DNA of 64,000 nucleotides from Platerodrilus igneus (lineage: Eukaryota; Arthropoda; Insecta; Coleoptera; Lycidae): contig JARFIW010001104.1 of assembly GCA_036346225.1 (NCBI GenBank), positions 6,784,001-6,848,000 of the forward strand, in the 5' to 3' direction. The position numbers and the translations under genes are program-made. Below, in pieces: positions 1-10,525 of this stretch. Numbering within the stretch: position 1 is the stretch's first letter; each line of letters begins with the position of its first letter. A model generated the notes under the pieces. The model was not told where the DNA came from, searched no databases, and saw only the letters and a program-made list of their open reading frames with translations.

Positions 1-2955
1 CATTCTTTATCACCACTTACCAAAACCTCAACCACCAGATGTCAAACAGTTGTCTCAGCTTACCTGTAAACAAACAAAACACCACATGGACACTATTTGT
101 GTCTTCAAAAGCATATGCCAAAATAGAATAAATGAATTTAAACATCTGTGAATACTAAAGGGATTCATTTTCATTACTCTGTCTTTTCTTAAGGAGGATT
201 TGCTCTAGTTTTCTTTCCTAATTTAAATGTTGTATAATAAAACTTTTCAAAGGAAACAAAATGAATTCTTTTATATATAGAAATCTGATTATATACATGT
301 GACTGCAATATATATGCTTACATCTTGTCATAAATTTTTATAAAAGAATTTTAGTGAAGTTTAACCTTCTAAATAAATATTTATAAATTAATCATTTCTA
401 AAAATTTTAGTTTAACAAAATATCTAATTTATTTGTTCATATCACAGATTTTATTTTTACTATAACATTGAAGCGTCTTGACCATTTACAACAAAGATTG
501 ATCATCAGAAAAATAACGATCATAAAATGCAACTGTATTCAAATTTAACTGTTGTCTACACAAAAAATATACACGAATATCAGCACCAATAAAAAGCTTT
601 TACATGACCTTAATTATTTTTAAGCAAAATGTGAAAATTAAATCAAGACTGCGTCTGGCGTTTAGATTAGGAAACAGAATCTATACTATTTTTTTATCTG
701 ACACAAGTTGTCATTCTAAATATCTTGACACATTGAATGCGTGTACAAATAACTGACAAACTAAATATTTATTCGGTGTGTTATTAACTTTAAAAAACTA
801 CTTTAAATTTGTGTTATTCTAATAATCAACGTAGGAAATCTCATAATAATTTATAATACTTTCAAAGTTACGGAAAGTTTCAAACACTCACGTGTATCCA
901 AATAAATTGCAGGTGCAAAATCATGACGTCAGCTGTTGTATTTTCCAGCGTATTAATCATCTGTAAGTTTGAAGTACCAAAATTCTTTGTATAATAAACC
1001 ATTTCTATGCGGCGTATTAAATAGATAGAACGAAACCATAACTGCCTGCTTTAAATTACTGCGACGAAAATTTATTATAATTTAACATTGAAAATTGTTG
1101 TTGTAGATATGTCCATTAGATATTGCACTAAAGTGAAATATATTAGTTTAATTTATAATATTAATCTATACCAACTGTCTTAAATGATGTATATTATTGT
1201 TCCATGTTCTCAACTCAAGTTCTTCTTCTTGACTCTATTAGACGCCTCGTGTTTTAGTCGGGACATCTTGACTTTTATCTCTAGTCTACAAAAAGCGACT
1301 TCACTCTTCGACGTTTGAAACAAAAGTGCTGATAATTAACTGGACTACGCTTGGCAACAAGCCACAGAATATAAATCTCCTAGATTCTATGTGTTATTGG
1401 GAATATTATACTTTACTTTTTATTGGCTGAATATTTACGAATTAAATGCTTTAAAATTTATCTGTTTTATTATTAATTTATTAGGCTTGGTGCAACAAGA
1501 AAAAAAATACGTTACAGTATTCTATTAAAAACATTATATTTTCTTGATAAAGTTTGTTTTTACATATTTGTATCGCCAACATTACCATAAATTATTAATA
1601 GACGTATTAAACTATCCTGTTTTTATTTTTAGGTTTAAAGTGGTGTACCGCGCAAATAATAAACACAATATACCGCATGTTAACAAAAAATTGTAGAGAA
1701 ATTCAAAGACAACTTTAATGTGGGTCTAGTATTATAATTTGTTGGTAGTAAGGCTAAGTCCTACTGTATTGCAACCGAGAAGGACACGATTAAAAAAGAT
1801 TAAAGGGATCTCACGAAGTGTAGTTAAGTAAAACCGAGGGTCTTACAACCTATAACGAGCATATATCTCCAAAAGGGGTAAGTATGCAACCACGCAGCAG
1901 TGCGTGGGAGAATAAGGATTTTCTCCAATAAGAAATTAAAGTCATTGGGTAATGGTAGAAATGTTAAACCTATAAAGGCGATTATTAATTGTGGTTTAGT
2001 GACCGCGTTTGTGCACTCTTCGAGTGTCTTCGGCAATCTTCGATTGTTTCCAAAAAAAATATTCAAGCCTGCCATTTAATGTCGTGGTGTAACATCGTCC
2101 ACGGTTAAGCTTATACATCCGTCGGCAGCAAAGTACTTAAACTCTGGGTCTTGCAGTATCGCTTTTACAAGAATAGCTCACAGCGACACAAGGAAAAACA
2201 GCACGGTATGTCATTAAGCAGTAAACGTTCAGCTCCGCCAGCTGTTAAAGGGTCTTGTACGAAACAACCAACATCTGTGTAAAGCGTGCGACATGGAGGT
2301 GTTAAAGTCTGCATACCCTGGTCCTAATAGTACAGCAACCTACACATGGGGCATAAATATATAAGGTAGTTACTATATTTGTATATATTTTATTGTGTTT
2401 TCTTGTACAAACAATTAAGGTAGGTCAGTAAACACTATTAAATTGCTATTAATTTACTTGCATTTAGCGTACTTTCCTATTGTAATAACCGCATTTGTTT
2501 GGAGAAGAAATTATATACAGCTTTCACATGTGATTCACATGTTCGTTAAGAATCTAGAATACTTGCTGGATTACAAATAATTACAAATTAATGCTATAAA
2601 ATTAATACTACATTGGAAGTTTCGAAAATATTGAATTTAAATATTTTGCTATATTAATACTTAATTTGGCTGAAGGTAAGTGACACGCATTTTCAATTAC
2701 GAATGCATTCTTCTTTTCATTACAGGAGAAATTCCATAGATTTCATACCAGCAAAATGCGATTTCTTAATTATTAACCACGCGATTATTACACCAAAAGT
2801 CGACCTTCCCATTCACATATTTAAAACCCATTACATTGGAATGATTAGATTATTAAACTGTAAATTGGATAAAATAAATTATTATACTTTTGCGTGCTTA
2901 TTTCTTTGTATTGGTTAAAGCATATGTCATAAATGAGCAAAAATTTTAGAGGTTT
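1..2955. other. AT-rich sequence, no gene recognised
   Basis: No open reading frame here shows a recognisable domain, and the few ORFs of 60-85 codons look like chance. No transposon termini or tRNA-like boxes were found. It is probably intergenic or intronic host DNA, possibly with decayed repeats that I cannot identify by eye. Confidence 0.5.
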
Positions 2956-2966
2956 GAGAGCTTAAA

Positions 2967-3600
2967 GTATAACTTTGCAGGGCGTGGTCGGATATTAAAT
3001 CTGTTTACAGATTCGAATTCTGCGTAAAATTCGAGAATAACAAGATGTATCGCATGACTAAAAAAAATTTATAAGAACGCTCAAAAGTCGCTACAGGTAA
3101 GAAATCTTAAAATTAGGGTAGCTCTCTTGGGGATGTTACAATCTGAAAAATTCCTAAAAATTCGGGTAGCTGAGAAAATTCTAATATTAATTGATACCAA
3201 ACAAGATAGGTTTATCTCGTGGGTGGAAGTGTGGAGAAAGATTTATCTCGCAGAGGGTATATGTGTAACTTTGCAGGGCGTGGTCCTATTTCATATATGT
3301 TTGCAGATTCGGGATGTGCATAAAATTCTAAGCTAATTTAATGTATTGCATGACTAACAAAAATTTATAAGAACGCTCAAAAGTCGCTACAGGTAAAAAA
3401 TCTTAAAATTAGGGTAGCCCCCTTGGGGGTGATGCTATCTAAAAAATTCTTAGAAATTCGGGTAGCTGAGAAAATTCTAATATTAATTGATACCAAACAA
3501 GATAGGTTTATTTCAAAAGATGAAAAATGGTTAGTCGAAGAAAACTATTTGGTCCAGAATGTTAGCGGTAAAAAAATCTTAAAAATAGGTTTATCTCGTG
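2967..3600. repeat. Direct tandem duplication, period ~297 bp
   Basis: Two neighbouring blocks share long stretches in order: GCAGGGCGTGGTC, then ATTTATAAGAACGCTCAAAA, then GGTAGCTGAGAAAATTCTAA, then TTGATACCAAACAAGATAGG. The offset is about 297 bp. The small ORFs that overlap it repeat the same peptide and look like products of the duplication rather than genes. Confidence 0.75.
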
Positions 3601-3727
3601 TGTGGAAATGTGGATGCTTGTGGAAATGTGGAGATGAATCTCCTCATTTGCTCCTTATGGGAATTTACATGTAAATTTGGTCCAGATGTGGGTGGAAATG
3701 TGGATGCTGGTGGAAATGTGGGGGTGA
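3596..3727. repeat. GTGGAAATGTGG minisatellite
   Basis: The 12-mer GTGGAAATGTGG occurs four times, in two close pairs separated by about 70 bp, with intervening GATGCTTGTG / GATGCTGGTG. This looks like a short degenerate minisatellite. Confidence 0.6.
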
Positions 3728-3979
3728 TTACGCCCATAATGTACTACTATACTTAGTAGCTTTTCCGCCTGTAACAGGTTTAATCGCTTGAAAAAGTTGC
3801 AAAGAAGAAATTTTAAAAAGCAGTAAAGTATTTTTTTCTATTTTAACAATTTTTGTCTTTTTCTATTCTGAAATTTTAGCAGTAGCATAGAACTTACAAT
3901 TGTTTGTTTATTACCTTCTAGCTCAATTATCTATTAGAATTTGACCTGTTATTTCAAGATTTATTATGTTAATTATAAC

Positions 3980-4605
3980 GTTAGAACTTATTGCGTTACC
4001 AAGATTGTCCTCCATTATATTCTCATTATTCTCAAAATTTTTTCATAATCTTTGTCATCAGCTACACTACTCACTATACATAATTTCTTCACAATAACTC
4101 ACTACATTGTCATTAGTATTTAACATTATCCATGTAATAGAACGTAATAAAATTTAGGAATAGTCACAGCATATACCTATACACACGAACACCTCAACTG
4201 TTTTAGAAAGTGAAACAAAATATTCGTAAATCGTTGCCAACTGAGATTATTATTAATATTCAGGTGCCGTAATGCGATTGGTTAAATTTAGGTTTTGTGC
4301 ATGAATTAAAACCCGAATCTTATTTGAATATAAGAGAATTTAAATTTAATTTTGTGTTGGGCTGTATTTGATAGTGACTTGAAAATATTCAATAGAAGTC
4401 TGGATGCACTTAAATCAATTAATAAATCTTCCGTCTAATGCAATATTAATTAGCGGAATCGTATAATGTGAATTTATTAATGTGTATAGTTCATCGTTAT
4501 CGTTATCATAAAGCATTATCGTCAATAAGGACGTGAATATGTTTGAAATAAGGCGGCTTCTCTTTTGTAGTAATAATTAACCATTAATACTTATAGTAGA
4601 TATTT
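3980..4605. repeat. Dispersed ~0.65-kb repeat, copy A
   Basis: The block matches 51268-51875 in the same orientation with moderate divergence. Shared landmarks in order are GCGTTACCAAGATTGTCCTC, GAATTAAAACCCGAATCTTA, and ATATTAATTAGCGGA followed by the AGCGGCTTCT / GGCGGCTTCT region. It is non-coding and its termini were not resolved. It may be an old TE family or an old duplication flanking the nested stack. Confidence 0.75.
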
Positions 4606-4689
4606 TGTTTTATAAATAGAATATTATGATTAATAAAAATTGGCATAATATCTCTTAGTATATACGAGTCCCTTCCCAAAATATTAATT

Positions 4690-4840
4690 AAACTTTTTTT
4701 TTGGACAACATTCCTAGGTCATGGAACGAAACGTAAATAAAGACAATTTTAACAACTTTGAGCAGTTTAATTCCCAAAGAAGATTAGGAAAATACAAAAT
4801 AAACCACAACAACCATACATGGAGTATTTATTAATTACAC
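4690..4840 (+). repeat. Retroposon fragment with hammerhead-like motif, copy 1
   Basis: It shares GACAAC, CCTAGGTCATGGA, CGAAACGTAAATAAAG, TTTAATTCCCAAAGAAGATTA and ACCACAACAA with the elements near 38715 and 40181-40368. The hairpin TTCC-taggtcat-GGAA precedes CGAAACG. The stem differs from the other copies (ATCC/GGAT) but still pairs. Confidence 0.65.
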
Positions 4841-5255
4841 TGAACAAAAATTGTAATTTCTTTTGTTTTCTAATCTGCGATGGGTGCGGTGCATCTTGAA
4901 AGATTTTCCCGCCGATTCCGAATCTCGTAATGGAATCTTTCTATCGCCCTCCAATCAAAAGTTATTTACATTTTTATAGTGAAACGGTTTATTATGTAAT
5001 ATACCGGCGTGACTTGGCAGTTAATTTCCAGCAGGGAATTTTCGAGTTTTACTGAACGAACAGTGGCGGTCGCAATGAAGGATATAAACAAAAACGCTAC
5101 TCAGCAGCGAATTTAAAAACACATTAATTAAACCATATAAATTGGCACAATGAGCTGCTATTCAATTTTTAAGATTCTTATATTAATGCTACAAATTCAA
5201 ATTATAAACAACTTTATTAGCTATTTTCGAACACATTAAAAAATTCATACACCTG

Positions 5256-6335
5256 AGGTGCGTTAACCTGCCGCTCCCCCCGCAATGTCTGATTATGCTG
5301 AAAATGCTAGCGCAGCTTAATTATACCTAACGCAATCTAGCGCACCCCTTAGCAAAGCTAGCGCAGTAAAATTACCGTATTTAGAGGACTAAATCGATTA
5401 GGGGTGTTAAATTAACGCTACCCCCCCCCCATGTTGGAAATACTTACTTAGAGTGCTAGCGCAGATTACTTAAACCTAGCGCAACCGAAATAATAGCTAG
5501 CGCAGGCATACAAACTTCATTATTTTATCTTTTTATCTGGGGAGACTAAGTTAACGTTAGCCCCTCCATGCTGGAGGAACTAAATTATATTGCTGGCGCA
5601 GATTACATAGGGCTAGCGCAACCTAGCGCACCCTAAGAGATAGCTAATGCAAGCACAGAAACTCTATTACAGTTGCTTGTTTCTGAGGGCCTTCAGCAAT
5701 TAGTTACGGCTGTTTCCAAGCAGCTTGCTTTCAACATTTTTTTTTGTTGCTAATCTAGGTCTAATACACCTGCGTAAACGAGAATTCAGTTTTGTAAATC
5801 TGAATACGTTTATTGGAAGAGGGAAATTCAATCAACGGCAATTACATTATTTACAAAATTTCCAATTAGTAGGTATTCTTAAAATTCCAATTTATCTAAT
5901 ATATCCATTATGTTCCGCTATAGTGTATTAAACGAACAGGATCAGTAAACAAAATAATTGGAAGGACTTTAGAAGCGTGGAACAAACTTGATTCGCAGGG
6001 TAGAGATTGACACACCACGGATGAATATACGCTTATCCCACCAAAAAGGCAACCATATCGTAACTTTTATGCATATGCTAGCTATTTTTTCGGGTGGGCT
6101 AGGTTGCAATAGCTCTAGGTAACCTGCGCTAGCATTATAAGTAAGTACTTTTAACATGGAGCGGGAAACGTTAATCTAGCCCCGCCTCCAACCTATTTAA
6201 TCTCCTAAATGCGGTAATTTTGCTGCGCTAGCTTTGGTATGGGGTGCGCCAGGTTGTGCTACGTCTAAGTAACTTGCGCTAGCAATATATCTAAATATTT
6301 CTAACATGGAGCTCTACCCCCAACCGATTTAATCC
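5256..6335. mobile_element. Foldback element FB1, left part
   Basis: The element starts AGGTGCGTTAAC and is preceded by ATACACCTG (5247-5255). The same nonamer follows the right terminus GTTAACGCACCT at 43178-43186, giving a 9-bp TSD for a single insertion. The left arm (to about 5660) consists of three tandem sub-blocks, each with a GTTAA(C/A) plus C-run start and several GCTAGCGCA-type nonamers (for example at 5306, 5357, 5455, 5496 and 5612). A non-repeat centre follows (about 5661-6060), then arm sequence in inverted orientation (TGCGCTAGC at 6125, 6224 and 6275). It is interrupted at 6336 by SINEs and resumes at 42336. There is no transposase ORF. Long inverted repeats made of sub-repeats plus a 9-bp TSD are known features of Drosophila FB and Mutator-type foldback elements; the class assignment is inference. 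Confidence 0.8.
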
Positions 6336-6631
6336 CTACATGTGATTTTCCAATGCTCCACCCTAAGGTACTGCATTGGCCAGGAAGCGAATTTTTTTTA
6401 CCTAGAAAATTTGTAATTTTGCCAAACCCTTGCTGTTCCAAGCAAAGTAGGGATTTTTAAGATGCATGACAACACTCACACACAGGACCTCCATTTTACC
6501 TTTCATCCGAACGAGAGTGTATTTTTGTGAAAAATGCGCTTAACATTTTTCAAGCGGACCGTGTCGGGATTCAAACCCGGGACCTTGGGCGTAGTAATCA
6601 CACACATACCAACTACGCCACGGAGCCGCCT
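6336..6631 (-). mobile_element. tRNA-derived SINE, copy a
   Basis: Read on the minus strand, the head (6627 to 6556) has an RNA polymerase III A-box-like TGGCGTAGTTGG and B-box-like GGTTTGAATCC in tRNA-like spacing. A body of about 220 bp follows, ending in a 30-nt hairpin (6379-6350) and an AT-rich tail. It is flanked by AACCGATTTAATCC (6322-6335) and AACCGATTTAATTC (6632-6645), consistent with a ~14-bp TSD in the FB1 arm. The cloverleaf is imperfect, with an over-long anticodon loop, so this is not a functional tRNA gene. Confidence 0.85.
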
Positions 6632-6645
6632 AACCGATTTAATTC

Positions 6646-6814
6646 TTATATGTGATTTTCCAATGCTTCACCCGAAGGTACTACATTGGCCAGGAAGCGA
6701 GTTTTTTTTATCTAAAAATTTTGAATTTTGCCGAACCCTTGCTGTTTCAAGCAAGGTAGGGATCTTTAACGTGCGTGACAACACTCACACACGGGACCTC
6801 CATTATACCTCTCT
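6646..6814 (-). mobile_element. SINE copy b, 3' half (split by G1)
   Basis: This is almost the same as the 3' half of SINE copy a, including the 30-nt hairpin (6660-6689). It stops exactly at the G1 long terminal repeat. The missing 5' half, with the tRNA-like head, lies at 42204-42335 on the other side of G1. The flanking AACCGATTTAATTC / AACCGATATAATCC is the SINE target site. Confidence 0.85.
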
Positions 6815-7169
6815 TGTGATGTGGTTCGCGTTTGTTAAATTAGATCGCCAACATCGACTTACCTATTTACTAATGACTTGAAGAAAACACATCTAACTCT
6901 AAATATTTATTTAACTTAAATCACAGAGTAACAATTTCTACGCGTACTACTACTTTACTCCCCTCATTCTACACTCTCTATTATAATTATAATTATGATT
7001 ATTTTTGTTATGCACTTTACTGAAATGTATAACTTTAAGTAGGTAATTAGGGAACGCTGACAACTAATAACAATATTACATTAAGTAGTTCTGTAGTTCA
7101 GGGTATTGCAGAATGATGTACACAACATTCCTATGTTACTAGGTTAGATTGATTAATAATTGCTCTACA
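6815..7169 (-). repeat. G1 3' LTR
   Basis: This 355-bp block matches 41844-42203 at roughly nine in ten bases. On the coding (minus) strand it begins TGTAGAGC and ends CACATCACA, the TG...CA ends usual for LTRs. The flanks CTCT (6811-6814) and CACT (42204-42207) are compatible with a 4-bp TSD carrying one mutation. The divergence between the two LTRs makes G1 older than E1, which is inserted in it. Confidence 0.88.
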
Positions 7170-7181
7170 CCCTCTTTCTGC
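7170..7181 (-). promoter_or_regulatory. G1 polypurine tract
   Basis: Immediately upstream of the 3' LTR on the minus strand is GCAGAAAGAGGG, a purine run in the position where plus-strand DNA priming starts in LTR retrotransposons. Confidence 0.7.
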
Positions 7182-7607
7182 GCAAGGCGAAAACTTCCTA
7201 CGGAAGTTTCGCCTTTACAAAACAAATAACATGAATAATAAAGTAAAGTGGTTGCTGAAAGCTTAACTAATTAAGTGGCTTATAATAAAATCCTATTAAA
7301 TTACATATCTAATTATCGACTAGTTGCATAATACTTTAAAACTCAAGTGGAACATTCTTTTTCATTAATTGCATTGCATTTCATTCACTACTAAACTAAT
7401 TATAATGTTAATGAACTTTTATTACACTTGACACTTCGTATTGTTTACTATAAATCATCCGTTTCACTTTGCTCAAACTTTAACTTAACAATTCTATTCG
7501 TATGCACTGTTTGGATTTTACCTAAATTGTCCTTAATTGTACAGTTAGGCTTGTTACATGAAATAACAGTGTATGGTCCCTTAAAGTAACTATCGAGTTT
7601 CGACTAA
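7182..7607 (-). other. G1 integrase C-terminal remnant and 3' untranslated region
   Basis: The stretch lies between the integrase stop and the polypurine tract. No long frame is kept. The part next to the integrase probably encoded the end of Pol and is frameshifted. No env-like gene is seen. Confidence 0.5.
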
Positions 7608-8372
7608 CTAACTAACAGAACTAAATCTCCAACCTTTATGACGTCGCTGGTTGTATTTGTCATATTTTAGCTTTCTTTCTCTTTTTGCTTGCTCTATATA
7701 ACGTTCGGCTCTTTTCGCGGTGACTTGTAGTCTATATTTTAGCTCTTTACCGTAATTTTCGACATTGTATATTGGATCCACTCCGTTCGTTAATTCTGAA
7801 AGTAATTGAATTTTCTTACCAAAAACAAGTTCGAAAGGTGTATATCCGTGCGTAACTTGCGGTGTTGTATTATAACAAAAACTAAAATACGGCGTCCATT
7901 CATCCCAATCTGATCTAGATTCATTATCATATGATCGTAAATATTCATTTAGTGTGCGATGACTTCTCTCTACTCCTGCTATAGTTTGTGGGTGATATGG
8001 TGTTGGAAATTGATGCGGTATGGATAGCAATTCCGTTACACTCTTGAAAATTTTATTTTTGTACTCAGTTCCGATATCTGTTCGTATTTGCTTCATTAGG
8101 CCATATATTAAAATAAAATTATTTACTAAAGCTCTAGCTATGGTGTTGCTTTCTTTGTTTGGGGTTGGAATTATTACAATGTATTTACTTAACTCACATG
8201 ATATTGTTATAGCGTATATATTTCCTTTATTAGATTTTACAAAAGGGTCTATCGTATCGATAGTAGTTATATCGAAACACTTTTGAGGTGTAGGGGTTAT
8301 TATTTCTTCTTTATGTCTAATTTTACTTTTATTAATTTGACATTCCGGACATTTGGCTGTGTATTGTGCCAC
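7608..8372 (-). pseudogene. G1 integrase (Ty3/gypsy type), partial
   Basis: This is the catalytic part of a retroelement integrase, the enzyme that inserts the cDNA into the genome. The start shows CPEC, the end of the HHCC zinc-binding module; the remainder of that module is visible but out of frame at about 8373-8575. The D,D-35-E core follows: TIDTIDPF with the first Asp, RTDIGTEYKN with the second, and AGVERSHRTLNEYLRS with the Glu. The basic Lys/Arg-rich tail is cut by a stop codon. It belongs to minus-strand element G1, whose upstream pol portion lies beyond the E1 insertion at 32881-33600. The family is Ty3/gypsy with high confidence; the lineage is not determined. Confidence 0.88.
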
Positions 8373-8809
8373 ATCTCATGATATTTCCTTCTAATTGTAC
8401 TGGGTTTTTAATTTTTTCAATAATCGTTTGTTACCACAGGGTCCTCCAAAGACTGGATTTTTGTGAAAAAGTTTTAGTAATTGCTTTCGTTGCTCTTAGT
8501 TTTGTACATTCACTCACTGGTTCTGGATATAGTATTACGCATATTTCTCTAAATAATGACGACGCTGCCTTCTAAAATTCATTTACTGTACAGTATTTAA
8601 AAATGTTATCCGATGTGGATAATTTAATATTTCGATATCCTAATTCACCAGTTGTTTCTTCTAACTGTAGTAGAAGTTCCTCGAGTGGAAAACTACTCTA
8701 AATGAAGTTGGTTATCTCCTCCGCTTTATATCTTCTATTCTTGCCCAAACGCATACATATATAGTTTGGTGCTACCTAAAAACTTACATACGGCATTTTG
8801 TTTAACGCT
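8373..8809 (-). pseudogene. G1 pol, HHCC zinc module and linker, degraded
   Basis: On the minus strand, fragments such as KNPVQLEGNIMRC continue into the CPEC of the integrase, as expected for the integrase zinc module. Frames are broken. The stretch ends at CGCT (8806-8809), the left copy of the E1 TSD. Confidence 0.6.
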
Positions 8810-9393
8810 AGTTATGTATCCCCCAATTACCTATATATATTGATGTATTGAATCTAATATGAATTATTAGAAATTATTAAGTAAAAGTATAAGTTCAATG
8901 CAACATTGTAACACAAGGATAACCCAGAGAGGTTATCGACAATTCATGTGAACGGACATGCAACTTTGCATCCGTGAGGGCAGTGATACTGCAGGTGGCA
9001 GGTCACAGGCGGTCAACAGACCGCAATTACTTAGAATTAAGTTGTTACATTGTATTAAAGTGTACAATTAAAGAGAAATGCAGACATGAGATCTGCAAGT
9101 TCTCACAGCCGTGTGAGGGCAGGTTATTATAAAAGGCCCGGGAGCTCAATGCCCGGCAGTCAGTCTTCGAACTCCATACTTCGTTGTTCAAGCTACTCAA
9201 CCGAGTCAGTCTCCAAACTCCATACTTCGTTGTTTGAGCTACTCACCTGTACAATTAAATTATTTTTATTAATGTTATTAAGAACCAGTTATTCCAAATT
9301 CCAATGTAATTTCTGTTTAACTTAGTAAATAAAAAATGTGTTAAAGTTTCAAAGCTTTTTAAAAAACCAGCTCCAAAGGCCCGAACTTTAACT
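8810..9393 (+). repeat. E1 5' LTR
   Basis: This 584-bp block is nearly identical to 32211-32793: by eye one substitution and two small indels. It starts AGTTATGTATCCCCC and ends CTTTAACT, giving the AGT...ACT ends of the gypsy/errantivirus group. The flanks CGCT (8806-8809) and CGCT (32794-32797) form a 4-bp TSD. The near identity indicates a recent insertion. Confidence 0.95.
9128..9333 (+). promoter_or_regulatory. E1 LTR promoter and polyadenylation signal
   Basis: A TATA box, TATAAAAG, at 9128-9135 is followed about 30 bp later by TCAGTC (9160-9165), which matches the arthropod initiator. AATAAA is at 9328-9333. Together they suggest transcription starting near 9162 and the U3-R-U5 division of the LTR. 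The same motifs are present in the 3' LTR. Confidence 0.65.
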
Positions 9394-9403
9394 GGCGCAG
9401 TCG
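9393..9403 (+). promoter_or_regulatory. E1 primer binding site
   Basis: TGGCGCAGTCG follows the LTR and overlaps its last base. It resembles the tRNA-Ser primer site used by 17.6/297-type errantiviruses. The 3' LTR lacks it, as expected. Confidence 0.75.
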
Positions 9404-9490
9404 TAACGGATGTCAAAAGGGCACTGAAAATCCAAAAATCGGAAGATTGGTGACCAAGAATTTTTATTCGAAATTTTGGCAGAACCCAAA
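9404..9490 (+). other. E1 leader, first part
   Basis: This is an untranslated leader between the primer site and the LINE-P insertion. Its last ten bases, AGAACCCAAA (9481-9490), recur at 24308-24317, where the leader resumes. Confidence 0.7.
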
Positions 9491-9627
9491 AACTAAAATA
9501 CGGCGTCCATTCATCCCAATCTGATCTAGATTCATTATTATATGATCGTAAATATTCATTTAGTGTGCGATGACTTCTCTCTACTCCTGCTATAGTTTGT
9601 GGGTGATATGGTGTTGGAAATTGATGC
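9488..9627 (-). pseudogene. 140-bp copy of the G1 integrase at the LINE-P 5' junction
   Basis: These 140 bases match 7877-8016 with one mismatch and no gaps. They encode, antisense, the integrase Glu motif region (PYHPQTIAGVERSHRTLNEY). The join carries AAAAACT, shared by both sides. The patch sits between the upstream TSD copy and the LINE-P leader, so it looks like a template-switch product formed at insertion rather than a functional gene. Confidence 0.85.
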
Positions 9628-10525
9628 ACACGACCACGGTACTGATCGGACGTACTATGTAGCGCTTTAATTTTATCCATCTTCTAGTTTTAGTGTAACA
9701 TAAGTATAGTTTTAAAAGTCAGTGCAGGTGAGGGAAAACAATCAAAAACCAAATCAAATATTGGACATCGAAATTCAAATCAAATATTGGGCAGCGAAAT
9801 TTCAATTATAAATAAGGACTTTTATAAGTACAATACTATTAGGTTTTTACAATTTTTGAAACTATTTGGACAAAGTGGAATGTAAATAAGCGACGTAAAT
9901 AAACGAAAAGGGGAAAGTGGGCGCGCCAAATAGTTTTTAGCGACTTCCGGGGCGCTTATTAAATCGTGCAAGGACACAAAAACGTACAACCGGTAGTGAC
10001 CTCAATATAACAATAAACATTAATATCCGCATACCAACGTTAAGTGAACAGCGAAATTAAGGAAGAGTGCCAAGGGCAAGTAATGCAACTATTTCTATTT
10101 AATAACATCAGCATTATACATCGGTTTTATACTACTATTACATTCTTTCAATACAACAAATAACATTTGCATAGCGAAACTAGGATATAGTGCCAAGGAC
10201 AATAAACTTTATCATTAATAAAACATTTCCGCATTAATTCGAGACCATCGCATATTTTTAAGTGGGTGAAAGTTCAAAACGGTGCAACAAACGCGAAGAT
10301 GTATTAACGTTGTGAATGTTTTTTTTTTGTTATAGCATTTAAGAATATAATTACTATAATTACTATATTTTAACGTAACAATTTTTAAGATCAGAGAGTA
10401 GGATAATTTAAAATAGCGGTCTTACAGTAAAATACAGACTTTTGTCTTCTCATTAGTTCTTTAAGTAAATTTAAATAATTTAACGATAATTATCACTACT
10501 AAATCGTAGAAAGCTAGAGTACGAA
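9628..10525 (+). other. LINE-P 5' untranslated region
   Basis: About 0.9 kb of non-coding sequence precedes ORF1. It contains two imperfect internal repeats: CAAATATTGGACATCGAAATT / CAAATATTGGGCAGCGAAATT near 9740-9800, and GCGAAAYTA...GTGCCAAGG near 10050 and 10175. LINEs usually carry an internal promoter at the 5' end, but no clear motif was found. Confidence 0.55.

Noticed and set aside
3127..3674. Two related small genes
   Set aside because: The similar peptides come from a 297-bp tandem duplication with no start context or domain.
5300..5640. CRISPR-like short repeats (GCTAGCGCA)
   Set aside because: Motifs are 9 bp, irregularly spaced and inverted in the other arm; they are foldback arm sub-repeats.
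6556..6627. tRNA gene on the minus strand
   Set aside because: A and B boxes are good but the anticodon arm has a far too long loop, and the sequence is the head of a dispersed SINE.
9255..9680. Integrase-like gene fused to a novel C-terminus
   Set aside because: Chance open frame across the 140-bp integrase patch, the E1 leader and antisense LTR sequence.
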